A stretch of DNA of 64,000 bases, taken from the NCBI RefSeq assembly GCF_014642175.1, contig NZ_BMIL01000004.1:290590-354589 (forward strand), given 5' to 3'. Every line of letters starts with the position of its first letter. Within the stretch, counting starts at the first letter, position 1. Below, in pieces: positions 1 to 10,657 of this stretch. This DNA is from Pedobacter quisquiliarum. GTDB lineage: Bacteria; Bacteroidota; Bacteroidia; Sphingobacteriales; Sphingobacteriaceae. The position numbers and the translations under genes were made by a program. The notes under the pieces were generated by a model that ran no database searches, was not told where the DNA came from, and saw nothing but the letters and a program-made list of their open reading frames with translations.

Positions 1-433
1 ACGGGGTCCACCCGGCTATAGCCGTAGTAACGGCTTAATGACACCCTATTTACGGCGCTTCATCTGGCCAGCAATCTCCGTACAGCTGTGCGGCTGTGAT
101 TGAATCTTTCCTCAGCATATCGGGATCGAAATTAACAAATAAATATCCGTAATAAATGTGTCACGTTTGAGGGACACTGTGGATAACAATTGCACAGTTG
201 TTAACAACTAAAAGAATTTACAGGAGCGAAGCTTGAGCGTGGCTGTTTATCTTTGTTATCAGCGATAACAAAATTGGAGCTGATCGAGTTCTTAAAGCAA
301 ACATCTGAGTGCGAGTTATTTATGTTTGGCCGATAAAAATGTGCCCGGCACTGGTGTGCCTCAGGCCCAAATTCAACCGCGGCGCATGAGCAGTTAAAAA
401 CGAATTATTATTTCACATAAAATATTTGAACAT
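1..433. promoter_or_regulatory. Intergenic region upstream of nrdB with two perfect inverted repeats
   Basis: No convincing gene is seen here. Two perfect dyads stand out: a 14-bp palindrome at 196-209 (AGTTGTTAACAACT) and a 9-3-9 inverted repeat at 252-272 (arms TTTGTTATC and GATAACAAA). They lie about 160-240 bp before nrdB and could be operators for nrdBA or for a gene left of the window. The first 30 bases resemble parts of the palindromic repeat at 28884-28948 (shared pieces GGGGTC, ACCCGGC and AGCCGTA). I could not find a canonical NrdR box. Confidence 0.4.
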
Positions 434-1408
434 ATGCAGCAAGAAGAAGTATTACTGAAGGAAAATAAAGACCGCTTTGTTCTATTGCCAATTAAGTATC
501 CAGAAATCTGGGAGATGTACAAAAAGACGGAAGCAAGCTTCTGGACGGCCGAAGAAATTGACCTTTCTGATGATCAAAAACATTGGGACGGCCTTAATGA
601 TGGCGAAAGACATTTTATCTCTCACGTTTTGGCTTTCTTCGCAGCGAGTGACGGTATTGTTAACGAAAACCTTGCAGTAAATTTCATGCGTGAGGTGCAG
701 CTGCCTGAGGCACGTTGCTTCTACGGTTTCCAGATCATGATGGAAAATATCCATTCTGAAACGTATGCTTTGTTAATTGATACTTACATCAAGGATCCGG
801 TTGAAAAAGACCGTTTGTTTAACGCCATTGAAACTGTCCCTTGTGTGAAGCGCAAGGCAGAATGGGCTTTACGCTGGATTGATGGTGGTAATTTCGCGGA
901 ACGCCTGGTAGCATTTGCCGCAGTGGAAGGTATCTTCTTCAGCGGAAGTTTCTGCTCCATTTTCTGGTTGAAAAAACGTGGCTTGATGCCAGGTTTAACC
1001 TTCAGTAATGAGCTGATTTCCAGAGATGAGGGTATGCACTGTGAATTTGCCTGCTTGTTATACCGCATGCTGGAGAACAAACTGAGCGAAGAAGCTGTAC
1101 AAGGCATCATCCGCGATGCAGTTGAGATCGAGAAAGAGTTTGTTACCGATGCCTTACCAGTTGCTTTGATCGGCATGAATGCCAAACTGATGTCGCAATA
1201 CATCGAGTTTGTGGCCGACAGGTGGTTGGTGGAACTTGGTTACTCCAAAATATACAACACGACCAATCCATTCGATTTCATGGAGATGATCTCGCTTCAA
1301 GGTAAGACCAACTTCTTCGAGAAACGTGTGGGTGATTACCAGAAGAGTGGTGTGTTGACTTCTACAGAAGATAAAGCTTCAGCGTTTTCACTTGATGATG
1401 ATTTCTAA
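434..1408 (+). CDS. nrdB: Ribonucleoside-diphosphate reductase, class Ia small subunit
   Basis: This is the radical-generating subunit that, with NrdA, reduces ribonucleotides to deoxyribonucleotides. The 324-residue protein has all diiron ligands expected from the mouse R2 pattern: D43, E104 and H107 (in MENIH), E165, E199 and H202 (in RDEGMH). The radical tyrosine is Y111 in HSETY. The tail FSLDDDF matches the eukaryotic-type R2 tail that docks on the large subunit. The sequence is closer to eukaryotic R2 than to E. coli NrdB, as is common in Bacteroidota. nrdA follows after 29 bp, so both are very likely co-transcribed. The length is normal and no residue is missing. Confidence 0.97.
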   Translation: MQQEEVLLKENKDRFVLLPIKYPEIWEMYKKTEASFWTAEEIDLSDDQKHWDGLNDGERHFISHVLAFFAASDGIVNENLAVNFMREVQLPEARCFYGFQIMMENIHSETYALLIDTYIKDPVEKDRLFNAIETVPCVKRKAEWALRWIDGGNFAERLVAFAAVEGIFFSGSFCSIFWLKKRGLMPGLTFSNELISRDEGMHCEFACLLYRMLENKLSEEAVQGIIRDAVEIEKEFVTDALPVALIGMNAKLMSQYIEFVADRWLVELGYSKIYNTTNPFDFMEMISLQGKTNFFEKRVGDYQKSGVLTSTEDKASAFSLDDDF

Positions 1409-1437
1409 ATCAGCATCGCTTAAAAAATTTTTATAAT

Positions 1438-3816
1438 ATGTTTGTACAAAAAAGAGACGGCCGCAAGGAAGTGGTGAAATTTGATAAAATCACTGCCAGA
1501 ATTGAAAAGCTATGTTATGGCTTCAACCCGGAACTGGTTGATCCAATTGACGTTGCGAAGAAAGTTATTGAAGGCCTTTATGATGGCGTAACTACTTCAG
1601 AGCTGGATAACCTGGCTGCAGAAACTGCTGCATCGTTAACCACCAAACATCCGGATTATGCTTTGTTGGCATCCCGCATCGCGGTATCCAACCTGCATAA
1701 AAATACCACAAAGTCTTTCTCTAAAACCATGGAGATGCTTTACAACTATGTGGATCCGAAAAATGGTAAAGCTGCTTCGCTGATCGCGGAAGATGTGTGG
1801 CAGGTGATTCTGGAAAATGCAGATATCCTGGATAGCACCATCATTTATGACCGTGATTTTGGTTTCGACTACTTCGGTTTCAAAACGCTGGAGAAGTCTT
1901 ACTTGCTGAAAGTAGATGGCCAGATCGTTGAACGTCCACAGCACTTGTTTATGCGTGTTTCTGTAGGTATCCACAAGTCGGACATCGATAGCGCAATTAA
2001 AACATACAACCTGATGAGTGAGCGCTGGTTTACGCATGCAACGCCAACGCTATTTAATGCAGGTACCCCGAAACCACAAATGTCTTCTTGTTTCTTGCTA
2101 ACCATGCAGGATGACAGTATTGAAGGCATCTATGATACTTTAAAACAAACCGCTAAGATTTCACAAAGTGCAGGTGGTATTGGATTGAGCATCCACAACA
2201 TCCGCGCAACAGGATCTTATATTGGTGGTACAAACGGCACCAGCAATGGCATTGTGCCAATGCTTAAGGTGTTTAACGACACCGCACGTTATGTAGATCA
2301 GGGTGGCGGTAAGCGTAAAGGTGCATTTGCTATTTACCTGGAGCCTTGGCATGCGGATATTTTCTCTTTCCTTGATCTTCGTAAGAACCACGGTAAAGAA
2401 GAACTGCGTGCACGTGATTTATTCTATGCCCTTTGGATCAGTGATTTGTTCATGAAGCGTGTGGAAGAAGATGGCCAATGGAGCTTGTTCTGTCCGCATG
2501 AAGCACCAGGACTGGCAGATTGCTTTGGCGCTGAATTCGAAGCGTTGTTCACAAAGTATGAGCAGGAAGGTCGCGCGAGAAAAACCATCAAAGCGCAAGA
2601 GCTTTGGTTTGCCATTCTGGATGCACAAATTGAAACTGGTAACCCATTCCTGTTGTACAAAGACGCGGCGAACAGCAAGTCTAACCAGCAGAACCTTGGT
2701 ACCATCAAAAGTTCCAACCTATGTACCGAGATCATCGAGTACACTTCTAAAGATGAAGTAGCGGTATGTAACCTTGCTTCTTTAGCTTTACCTAGATACG
2801 TGATCAACGGTGAATTCGATCACCAGAAATTATATGATGTGACTTATCAGGCGACTTTAAACCTGAACAAGATCATCGATCATAACTACTACCCTGTAGA
2901 TGAAGCCAGAAACTCTAACCTTCGTCACCGTCCAATTGGATTGGGTGTACAGGGCTTGGCGGATGCGTTCATCCTGATGCGTTATCCTTTTGAAAGTGAA
3001 GAGGCGAAGATCCTGAACAAGGAGATCTTTGAAACGATTTACTTCGCTGCAATGACGGCTTCAAACGACCTGGCTACTAAAGACGGTGCATATGAAACTT
3101 TTGAAGGTTCGCCATTGTCACAAGGCAAGTTCCAGTTTGATCTATGGAATGTTTCTCCAGAAAGCGGTCGCTGGGATTGGGAAACTTTACGTGAGAAGGT
3201 CATTAAGCATGGCGCACGCAACAGTTTATTGGTTGCGCCAATGCCAACAGCATCAACTTCACAAATCCTTGGTAACAACGAGTGTTTCGAGCCTTATACT
3301 TCAAACATCTACACCAGAAGGGTATTAAGTGGCGAGTTCATCGTGGTAAACAAACACTTACTTAAAGATCTTGTGTCTTTAGGCCTTTGGAATACCGCCA
3401 TGAAGGACAGGATTATTCTGGCAAACGGTTCTATTCAGGACATTGCTGAAATTCCGCAGTACATTAAAGACCTTTACAAAACCGTTTGGGAGATTAAGAT
3501 GCGTAGCATCATTGATATGGCTGCCGACCGTGGCGCTTACATCTGCCAGTCGCAATCCCTAAACTTGTTCATCAATGCACCGAACACTTCAAAACTGACT
3601 TCAATGCATTTCTACGCATGGAAGAAAGGACTGAAAACAGGTATGTATTACCTGCGTACGCAGGCTGCATCGCAAGCGGTGAAGTTTACTGTGGAGAACC
3701 AATCGGGTAAAAACCTGGAGCCGGTTATTCCAGCGGTAATTGAGCAAAGTGCAGAGGAGATCGTCGAAGGACCAGTTTGTACAATGGAAGAGGGCTGCAT
3801 CAGCTGCTCTGGTTAA
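1438..3816 (+). CDS. nrdA: Ribonucleoside-diphosphate reductase, class Ia large subunit
   Basis: This is the catalytic subunit of class Ia ribonucleotide reductase, 792 residues. An ATP-cone (about residues 1-90, beginning [10 protein letters not shown]) implies allosteric activity control by ATP/dATP. The first redox cysteine is C218 in MSSCF. The active-site asparagine, thiyl-radical cysteine and glutamate are N427, C429 and E431 in NLCTE. The flexible C-terminal tail carries C781, C787 and C790, which pass electrons from thioredoxin or glutaredoxin. It lies 29 bp after nrdB and ends before a strong terminator, so nrdBA forms a two-gene operon. Confidence 0.97.
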   Translation: MFVQKRDGRKEVVKFDKITARIEKLCYGFNPELVDPIDVAKKVIEGLYDGVTTSELDNLAAETAASLTTKHPDYALLASRIAVSNLHKNTTKSFSKTMEMLYNYVDPKNGKAASLIAEDVWQVILENADILDSTIIYDRDFGFDYFGFKTLEKSYLLKVDGQIVERPQHLFMRVSVGIHKSDIDSAIKTYNLMSERWFTHATPTLFNAGTPKPQMSSCFLLTMQDDSIEGIYDTLKQTAKISQSAGGIGLSIHNIRATGSYIGGTNGTSNGIVPMLKVFNDTARYVDQGGGKRKGAFAIYLEPWHADIFSFLDLRKNHGKEELRARDLFYALWISDLFMKRVEEDGQWSLFCPHEAPGLADCFGAEFEALFTKYEQEGRARKTIKAQELWFAILDAQIETGNPFLLYKDAANSKSNQQNLGTIKSSNLCTEIIEYTSKDEVAVCNLASLALPRYVINGEFDHQKLYDVTYQATLNLNKIIDHNYYPVDEARNSNLRHRPIGLGVQGLADAFILMRYPFESEEAKILNKEIFETIYFAAMTASNDLATKDGAYETFEGSPLSQGKFQFDLWNVSPESGRWDWETLREKVIKHGARNSLLVAPMPTASTSQILGNNECFEPYTSNIYTRRVLSGEFIVVNKHLLKDLVSLGLWNTAMKDRIILANGSIQDIAEIPQYIKDLYKTVWEIKMRSIIDMAADRGAYICQSQSLNLFINAPNTSKLTSMHFYAWKKGLKTGMYYLRTQAASQAVKFTVENQSGKNLEPVIPAVIEQSAEEIVEGPVCTMEEGCISCSG

Positions 3817-3840
3817 GATAAAATAATGGTTAATTCACCT

Positions 3841-3873
3841 GGGAGTAGATTTTCATCTGCTCCCTTTTTTTTG
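3841..3873 (+). terminator. Rho-independent terminator of nrdBA
   Basis: The stem GGGAGTAGAT/ATCTGCTCCC (one G-U pair) with a TTTC loop is followed by eight T, 24 bp after the nrdA stop. Confidence 0.9.
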
Positions 3874-3943
3874 TAATAACATTACCTGCTGGGTGAGGGC
3901 ATGAGTTGGAATTGAGCTTTATCAAATTAATGAACGTTATTAA

Positions 3944-4156
3944 ATGTCTAAACACGAGATAATTCCTTGCGAGCGCTGTAGCGCCAGAATTGAATGTAAG
4001 GCAAACTCATACACCAAGTGCCAGTGTTCGGGTATACAGCTAACGCTAAACGAAGTACAATATATAGCTGAACTTTATGATGGCTGCTTGTGTATTGTAT
4101 GTCTTCATGAGTTACAAAAAGAATACCGGCTAAGCATGTGTAATCATTCAGTATAA
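3944..4156 (+). CDS. Cysteine-rich CWC family protein (small zinc-binding type)
   Basis: This 70-residue protein has paired cysteines spaced as in the bacterial CWC family (CERC, then C, then CQC, then CLCIVC). The central CWC signature reads CQC here, so the tryptophan is replaced. The spacing suggests a small metal-binding fold; the family has no established function. It stands alone between the nrdBA terminator and aguB on the same strand. The match comes from cysteine spacing and the LCIVCLHEL-like C-terminal part, so the family call is good but a biochemical role cannot be given. Confidence 0.7.
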   Translation: MSKHEIIPCERCSARIECKANSYTKCQCSGIQLTLNEVQYIAELYDGCLCIVCLHELQKEYRLSMCNHSV

Positions 4157-4202
4157 TTACAACAGGGAATTAACTATACGGCAGTCCCAAAAATATTTTC
4201 TA

Positions 4203-4210
4203 TAACTTTG
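4203..4210 (+). promoter_or_regulatory. Candidate -7 promoter element for aguB
   Basis: TAACTTTG matches the Bacteroidota -7 consensus TAnnTTTG and lies 19 bp before the aguB start. No clear TTTG -33 element is seen. Confidence 0.5.
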
Positions 4211-4229
4211 CATTTCAAAAATTTATTGA

Positions 4230-5105
4230 ATGGCTAAAGTACAAGTTGGATTGGTGCAGATGAGCTGTACCAGTAATAAACAGGAAAATTTAGATAAAGC
4301 GATCGTAAAGATCCGCGAGGTTGCTGCGCAAGGTGCCCAGGTGGTATGTTTGCAGGAGTTATTTACCTCACTGTATTTTTGTGATGAGGAGAATTACGAC
4401 AATTTTCAGTTGGCAGAGGCCATTCCGGGTCCTTCTACCGATGCTTTATCTGTTGTTGCCGCAGAATTGAATGTGGTAATTGTAGCTTCTTTATTTGAGA
4501 AAAGAGCCGAAGGGCTTTACCATAATACCACCGCAGTGCTTGATGCTGATGGTGCTTATCTGGGTAAATATCGTAAAATGCACATCCCTGATGATCCAGG
4601 TTTTTATGAGAAATTCTATTTCACGCCAGGTGATCTGGGCTATAAAGTGTTTAAAACGAAGTATGCTAAAATTGGCGTGCTGATCTGCTGGGATCAATGG
4701 TATCCGGAAGCTGCACGTTTGACGGCATTGATGGGCGCCGACTTCCTGTTTTATCCAACGGCTATTGGCTGGGCGGCGACACAGGATGAAGGTACCAACA
4801 CAGAGCAGTACAATGCATGGCAGACCATTCAGCGTTCGCATGCGATTGCAAACGGTGTTCCCGTAGTGAGCGTAAACCGCGTGGGTGAAGAAGCTGGCGT
4901 GAAGTTCTGGGGTGGATCTTTTGTGTCCAATCCTTTTGGAACCCTATTATACAAAGCTTCGCATGATGTTGAAGAGCTGAAAGTTGTTGAACTTGATCTA
5001 TCCAGATCGGATAGCTACAGGACACACTGGCCTTTCCTTCGCGATCGCAGAATTGACAGTTATTCACAAATTACAAAAAGGTACATAGATGACGAGTCTA
5101 TTTAA
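4230..5105 (+). CDS. aguB: N-carbamoylputrescine amidase
   Basis: A carbon-nitrogen hydrolase of 291 residues that would convert N-carbamoylputrescine to putrescine, CO2 and ammonia. The catalytic triad of the nitrilase fold is visible: E43 in LQELF, K116 in KYRKMHIP, and C153 in LICWDQWYPE. The DQWYPEAAR context after the cysteine is typical of the plant/bacterial AguB branch. The 3' end overlaps the start of the agmatine deiminase gene by 17 bp, giving the two final steps from agmatine to putrescine in one transcript. Its length is usual for the family. Confidence 0.93.
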   Translation: MAKVQVGLVQMSCTSNKQENLDKAIVKIREVAAQGAQVVCLQELFTSLYFCDEENYDNFQLAEAIPGPSTDALSVVAAELNVVIVASLFEKRAEGLYHNTTAVLDADGAYLGKYRKMHIPDDPGFYEKFYFTPGDLGYKVFKTKYAKIGVLICWDQWYPEAARLTALMGADFLFYPTAIGWAATQDEGTNTEQYNAWQTIQRSHAIANGVPVVSVNRVGEEAGVKFWGGSFVSNPFGTLLYKASHDVEELKVVELDLSRSDSYRTHWPFLRDRRIDSYSQITKRYIDDESI

Positions 5106-6162
5106 GGATACACCGAAGCAGGTTGGCTACAAATTCCCAGCAGAATGGGAACTGCATGAAGCAACATGGTTAAGCTGGCCACATAAGGAAGCATCCTGGC
5201 CAGGTAAGATTGAGACCATTTATGGTCCATACTGTGAATTTATTAAGGTGGTTGCCGAAGGCGAAAAAGTGCGGATCAACATCAATGATGAGGATACCAA
5301 AGCTTTCGCAATAGCGGAACTGGAGAAAGTTGGTGCAGACCTGAATAACATTGAGTTTTTCATGCATCCGACCAACGACGCCTGGTGCCGGGATCATGGT
5401 CCCGCATTCCTGCTGAATGAAGATCGCACTAAAAAAGCAGTGATCGACTGGGGTTACAATGCCTGGGGGGGGAAATATCCGCCATTTGATTTAGATGATG
5501 TGATTCCAACAACCATTGCACAGCACTACAAGTTGCCATTATATACCCCAGACATCGTGATGGAAGGGGGCTCGGTGGAGTTTAATGGTGCAGGAACGAT
5601 ATTGACAACAACGGCTTGTTTGTTAAATGAAAACCGAAATCCGCACCTTAATAAATTCCAGATTGAGCAATACCTGATGGAATATTATGGCGCAGAGCAG
5701 ATCCTTTGGTTAGGCGATGGCATTGTTGGTGATGATACAGATGGGCACATTGATGATATTACCCGTTTTGTGAATGAAGATACCGTGTTGACGGTAATTG
5801 AGGAGAACGAGGAAGACGAAAACCATCACTTGCTACAGGAGAACCTGGAGGCTTTAAAGCAGATGAAGCTCCTTAGCGGCAAGCCGCTGAAGGTGGTTAC
5901 TTTGCCGATGCCTTCACCGGTGATCCATGAAGATACCCGTTTGCCAGCTTCTTACGCGAACTTCTACATTGCGAACAAAGCAGTAGTGGTACCAACCTTT
6001 AGAGATGCGAACGATCAACGCGCGTTGGATATCATCCAAAGTGTATTCCCGGACCGTAAGGTTGTGGGTATTGATTCTACGGACATCATCTGGGGCCTTG
6101 GTAGTTTCCACTGCCTGAGTCAGCAGGAGCCTGCGCTATTCAAGCAAACACCAGCAATTTAA
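5089..6162 (+). CDS. aguA: Agmatine deiminase
   Basis: Peptidyl-arginine-deiminase-like fold enzyme, 357 residues, converting agmatine to N-carbamoylputrescine, the substrate of the neighbouring AguB. The probable nucleophile is C342 in GSFHCLSQQEP near the C-terminus, and DDTDGHIDD carries the conserved Asp/His. The N-terminal PAEWELHEATWLSWPH block is characteristic of the family. Its start lies inside aguB (17-bp overlap), indicating translational coupling. fabG follows after 26 bp on the same strand, so one transcript may reach the terminator at 6984. Confidence 0.95.
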   Translation: MTSLFKDTPKQVGYKFPAEWELHEATWLSWPHKEASWPGKIETIYGPYCEFIKVVAEGEKVRININDEDTKAFAIAELEKVGADLNNIEFFMHPTNDAWCRDHGPAFLLNEDRTKKAVIDWGYNAWGGKYPPFDLDDVIPTTIAQHYKLPLYTPDIVMEGGSVEFNGAGTILTTTACLLNENRNPHLNKFQIEQYLMEYYGAEQILWLGDGIVGDDTDGHIDDITRFVNEDTVLTVIEENEEDENHHLLQENLEALKQMKLLSGKPLKVVTLPMPSPVIHEDTRLPASYANFYIANKAVVVPTFRDANDQRALDIIQSVFPDRKVVGIDSTDIIWGLGSFHCLSQQEPALFKQTPAI

Positions 6163-6188
6163 TTTGATATACTATTAACCAAGCATAA

Positions 6189-6932
6189 ATGAAATTATTA
6201 GAAGGAAAAACCGCACTGATTACTGGTGCTTCTAAAGGGATCGGACGTAAAATCGCAGAGAAATTTGCAGAACAAGGTGCAAAAGTTGCTTTCACTTACT
6301 TATCATCAGTAGAAAAAGGTGAAGCATTGGAGCAGGAACTGCAAAGCTTTGGTACCCAGGTTAAGGGTTACCGTTCTGACGCATCAAAGTTTGATGAAGC
6401 AGAGAAACTGATCAGCGACGTTATCGCTGATTTCGGCGCATTAGATATCGTGGTAAACAATGCAGGTATCACCAAAGATGGTCTGTTGATGCGCATGAGT
6501 GAAGAGAACTTTGATGATGTGATTAACGTGAACCTGAAATCGGTATTCAACATTACCAAGGCGGCTTCTAAGATTATGATGAAAGCCCGTAAAGGTGTGT
6601 TCATCAACATGAGCTCAGTTGTTGGTGTGCAGGGTAATGCCGGTCAGGCGAACTATGCGGCTTCTAAAGCGGGTATCATTGGCTTCTCAAAATCTGTAGC
6701 AAAAGAGCTTGGCTCCAGGAACATTCGCAGCAACGTTGTTGCACCAGGTTTTATTCGTACGGAGATGACCGACGTGTTAGATCCTAAGGTGGTAAAAGGC
6801 TGGGAAGAGGGTATTCCTTTGAAACGTGCGGGTGAAGTGGAAGATGTGGCAAACGTATGTGTTTTCCTTGCATCAGACATGAGTGCGTATGTAACCGGAC
6901 AGGTTATCGCTGTAGACGGCGGTATGTTGTAA
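6189..6932 (+). CDS. fabG: 3-oxoacyl-[acyl-carrier-protein] reductase
   Basis: NADPH-dependent short-chain dehydrogenase of 247 residues in type II fatty-acid synthesis. The cofactor motif TGASKGIG is at residues 12-19, NNAG at 90-93, and the catalytic Ser-Tyr-Lys set is about S143, Y156 and K160 (YAASK). Length and motif spacing fit FabG closely, though other SDR enzymes share these motifs and no acyl-carrier genes are adjacent. It lies 26 bp after aguA, so it may share its transcript; a strong terminator follows. Confidence 0.9.
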   Translation: MKLLEGKTALITGASKGIGRKIAEKFAEQGAKVAFTYLSSVEKGEALEQELQSFGTQVKGYRSDASKFDEAEKLISDVIADFGALDIVVNNAGITKDGLLMRMSEENFDDVINVNLKSVFNITKAASKIMMKARKGVFINMSSVVGVQGNAGQANYAASKAGIIGFSKSVAKELGSRNIRSNVVAPGFIRTEMTDVLDPKVVKGWEEGIPLKRAGEVEDVANVCVFLASDMSAYVTGQVIAVDGGML

Positions 6933-6983
6933 TTTAAAATACTTCTTACAGGCTGTGTTAAACAGCTTTGTTAAAAATACCTG

Positions 6984-7014
6984 AACCCCGCAAATGCTGC
7001 GGGGTTCTTTTTTT
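6984..7014 (+). terminator. Rho-independent terminator after fabG
   Basis: Perfect 9-bp stem AACCCCGCA/TGCGGGGTT with a 5-nt loop, then a T-rich tract. Confidence 0.92.
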
Positions 7015-7059
7015 ACCAGAAAATTCTGGATATATTGTTGCACATAGCAAATCTGTTCA

Positions 7060-7671
7060 ATGACGATAACGACCGCCGAAGCCATAGAAATCCTGGGTAC
7101 CATTGCATTTGCCATCTCGGGTTCTTTTGCGGCCATGCAGAAGCGGCTGGATCCTTTCGGCGTGCTGATCATTGCGTTTGTGACTTCCATTGGTGGCGGT
7201 ACCGTGCGGGACCTGCTGCTGGGGGATACCCCTGTCGCCTGGATGCGGGATGTAAACTACTGCCTGCTGATCCTGGTGACATCCCTGCTGACGATCTTCT
7301 TCAAGAAAAACATCAAGCGTTTTAAGGTGACGCTGTTCATCTTTGACTCGCTGGGTTTGGGCTTGTTCACCATGCTGGGTTTGCAGAAAGGCATCAACTT
7401 CGGACTTGATCCCGGGATGTGTGTGGCGCTGGGCACCATCACTGGCTGCTTTGGTGGTATCATCAGAGATACGCTCTTAAATGCAATCCCTTTGATCTTT
7501 AGACAGGAAATTTACGCTACAGCGTGTATTCTGGGTGGGGTGTTGTACTTTGGACTGCTGGAAATGAATATGAAGCCCGACTTCGCGAAGGTTTCGGTGA
7601 TTGGCTTTATCTTTCTGCTGCGGATTGTTGTGGTGCGCTATAAGCTCGCGCTGCCGAAGTTTGGCTATTAG
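7060..7671 (+). CDS. TRIC-type cation channel / UPF0126 family membrane protein
   Basis: A 203-residue membrane protein with about seven hydrophobic segments and the duplicated glycine-rich helices of the family: ISGSFAAMQKRLDPFGV with GGGTVRDLLLGDTPVAW in the first half and GCFGGIIRDTLL in the second. Prokaryotic TRIC proteins form trimeric potassium-permeable channels; the role here is inferred from the family. The stop codon overlaps the stop of the opposite-strand DivIC-like gene by 4 bp (convergent). Confidence 0.85.
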   Translation: MTITTAEAIEILGTIAFAISGSFAAMQKRLDPFGVLIIAFVTSIGGGTVRDLLLGDTPVAWMRDVNYCLLILVTSLLTIFFKKNIKRFKVTLFIFDSLGLGLFTMLGLQKGINFGLDPGMCVALGTITGCFGGIIRDTLLNAIPLIFRQEIYATACILGGVLYFGLLEMNMKPDFAKVSVIGFIFLLRIVVVRYKLALPKFGY

Positions 7672-7967
7672 TCTTTAGGCGTTTCTTCAACAATAACAAA
7701 GACATCTTCATTGTCTTTCTTCATAAAGTATTTTTCGCGCGCAAATTTCTCTGCCATTTTTAGGTTGGAGGTCAGTTCTTTCAGGTCCTTTTTTACCTGA
7801 TTGGTTTCCTGCTCGTAAAAGGCTTTTTCATCTTTAAGCTTGGAAACTTCTGAGCTGTACTCATATTGAGATAGCATATCGTTTCTGTCGAAAAACAGCA
7901 TCCATACCACGAATGCGAAAGCGCAGAGGAAGTACTTGTTACGGAAGAGTTCGATTAACCTTTTCAT
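7668..7967 (-). CDS. DivIC/FtsB-like septum formation initiator protein
   Basis: Small bitopic membrane protein, about 99 residues from the ATG at 7967. An upstream in-frame start at 8042 would add a 25-residue extension that would run into the enolase terminator, so the internal ATG (MKRLIELFRNKY) is preferred. One membrane segment (about residues 12-27) is followed by a coiled coil rich in E, K and L. FtsB/DivIC proteins join FtsL and FtsQ at the division septum. It lies downstream of enolase on the same strand, the usual Bacteroidota pairing, but a terminator separates them. Confidence 0.8.
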   Translation of the reverse strand: MKRLIELFRNKYFLCAFAFVVWMLFFDRNDMLSQYEYSSEVSKLKDEKAFYEQETNQVKKDLKELTSNLKMAEKFAREKYFMKKDNEDVFVIVEETPKD

Positions 7968-8041
7968 TGATACAAATATAAAAGAAAAGCAAGGCGAAGG
8001 GGATTTATTTTGAAACCGTTGTAAGGCTTTATGGAAGGGCA

Positions 8042-8078
8042 TAAAAAAACGGTCGCTACATTGCTGTAACGACCGTTC
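8042..8078 (-). terminator. Rho-independent terminator of enolase
   Basis: On the minus strand a 13-bp stem (AACGGTCGTTACA with one G-U pair) is followed by a run of T, about 85 bp after the eno stop. Confidence 0.88.
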
Positions 8079-8163
8079 TAAGGATTTGTCCTGGCTCAGG
8101 GAATAACCTGATTAGGGCCCTTAAGCATTGCGGCGATAGATGCTACTGCCGCAGGTGCTCGTC

Positions 8164-9468
<1,305 letters not shown>

Positions 9469-9518
9469 TTATGTTTTGATTTCGCTTAGTGTAAAGTTTA
9501 CAATTACCAAGCAGTATT

Positions 9519-9526
9519 CAAAGTTA
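9519..9526 (-). promoter_or_regulatory. Candidate -7 promoter element for eno
   Basis: TAACTTTG on the minus strand matches TAnnTTTG; the -33 element is unclear. Confidence 0.45.
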
Positions 9527-9563
9527 AACAAATAATAAAATAATAGGTTTTGATGCGGGTTTT

Positions 9564-10655
9564 TTATTCCCACTTAAAGACTTTAACCGCAACGGCGTAG
9601 ATCAGAATTCCCCAGATCAGGAGGATCATCATTTCGAATTTCACCTCCCAGAGGTTATAACCTTCAAAGGCGACCTTACGCATGGCGTCGTTGAGGTAGG
9701 TGAGGGGCAGTGCGCGACTGATGGGCTGCAGCCATTCCGGAAAGTTGTCGATCGGGAAAAAGGTACCGGAGAGTAGGAACTGCGGTAAGGTGACGATGTT
9801 GGATATCGGCGGGATGGTGCTTTCGCTTTTGGCAATGCCGGACACTACGAACCCGAAGCCCATGAACACCACGAGTCCGAGCACGGCGAGTATCAGCATG
9901 TTCAGCACCGTAATGACCCCGTTGATGAGGGTGAAATGGAAGAAGAAGTGACCCACCAGAATGATGAATACCGCGCCTAAAAGGGCAAATCCAATCCTGG
10001 CCAGACCTTCACCAAACACGATGCTGGAGCGTCTTACCGGCGTGGCGAAAAAGCGTTTGATCACCAGGGTTTGTCGTAAGCTGAAGAACACGAAGGCCGT
10101 ACCGAAGACCCCTGTGCTCAGCAGCGAGAAGCCCAGCTGGCCTGGTAGGATAAAATCAATAACCCGGTAGGTTCTGCCATGCACCGTACTTTCTTTGAGC
10201 ACTGCAACACTGGGTTTCAGGTTCTTGGTGTTCAGTTCGTAAAGTGCATTGGTTAGTAAGGATTTAAGGATGCTGCCTTTGTCTCTGGAAGCGGAAGTAT
10301 ATTGTATATTCGCCGTATAGGCAGGGCTGTCTGCAGGGTTTTTCTGCACGTTGATGACGCCGTCGATGTTGCCTTTCTCCAAGCTTGTTGCAAGCTCCTG
10401 CGCGTTTTTGTCGCGCACCAGTTTAACGACCTGGATTTGCTCCAGCGCAGCCATCACTGGGTTCTGAAGGTCGGAGCCGGGCGCAACGCCAAGACTTACC
10501 TTCGGGGTGCTGCCGCTTAAAAAGCCAAAGATCAGGATGAAGATCAGGGGGAAGGCGAGCGTAAATACGACTGCCGAAGGACTGCGCGTAATGGAGCGGA
10601 AACTGGCTTTCGCCAGGGCCAGCGTTGCCTTGGTATGGTTATATGATTTTTGCAT
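9564..10655 (-). CDS. ABC-2 type transporter permease
   Basis: Membrane subunit of an ABC exporter, about 363 residues from the ATG at 10655 (MQKSYNHTKATL). That start lies 2 bp after the stop of the ATPase gene and is preferred over the codon at 10673, which lies inside it. One N-terminal membrane helix (VVFTLAFPLIFILIFGFLSG) is followed by an extracytoplasmic domain (about 55-175) and five C-terminal helices, with the ABC-2 motif FLLSGTFFPIDNFPEWLQP near 290-310. The substrate cannot be read from sequence; drugs or lipids are typical for the family. It pairs with the upstream ATP-binding protein. Confidence 0.88.
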   Translation of the reverse strand: MQKSYNHTKATLALAKASFRSITRSPSAVVFTLAFPLIFILIFGFLSGSTPKVSLGVAPGSDLQNPVMAALEQIQVVKLVRDKNAQELATSLEKGNIDGVINVQKNPADSPAYTANIQYTSASRDKGSILKSLLTNALYELNTKNLKPSVAVLKESTVHGRTYRVIDFILPGQLGFSLLSTGVFGTAFVFFSLRQTLVIKRFFATPVRRSSIVFGEGLARIGFALLGAVFIILVGHFFFHFTLINGVITVLNMLILAVLGLVVFMGFGFVVSGIAKSESTIPPISNIVTLPQFLLSGTFFPIDNFPEWLQPISRALPLTYLNDAMRKVAFEGYNLWEVKFEMMILLIWGILIYAVAVKVFKWE

Positions 10656-10657
10656 TA

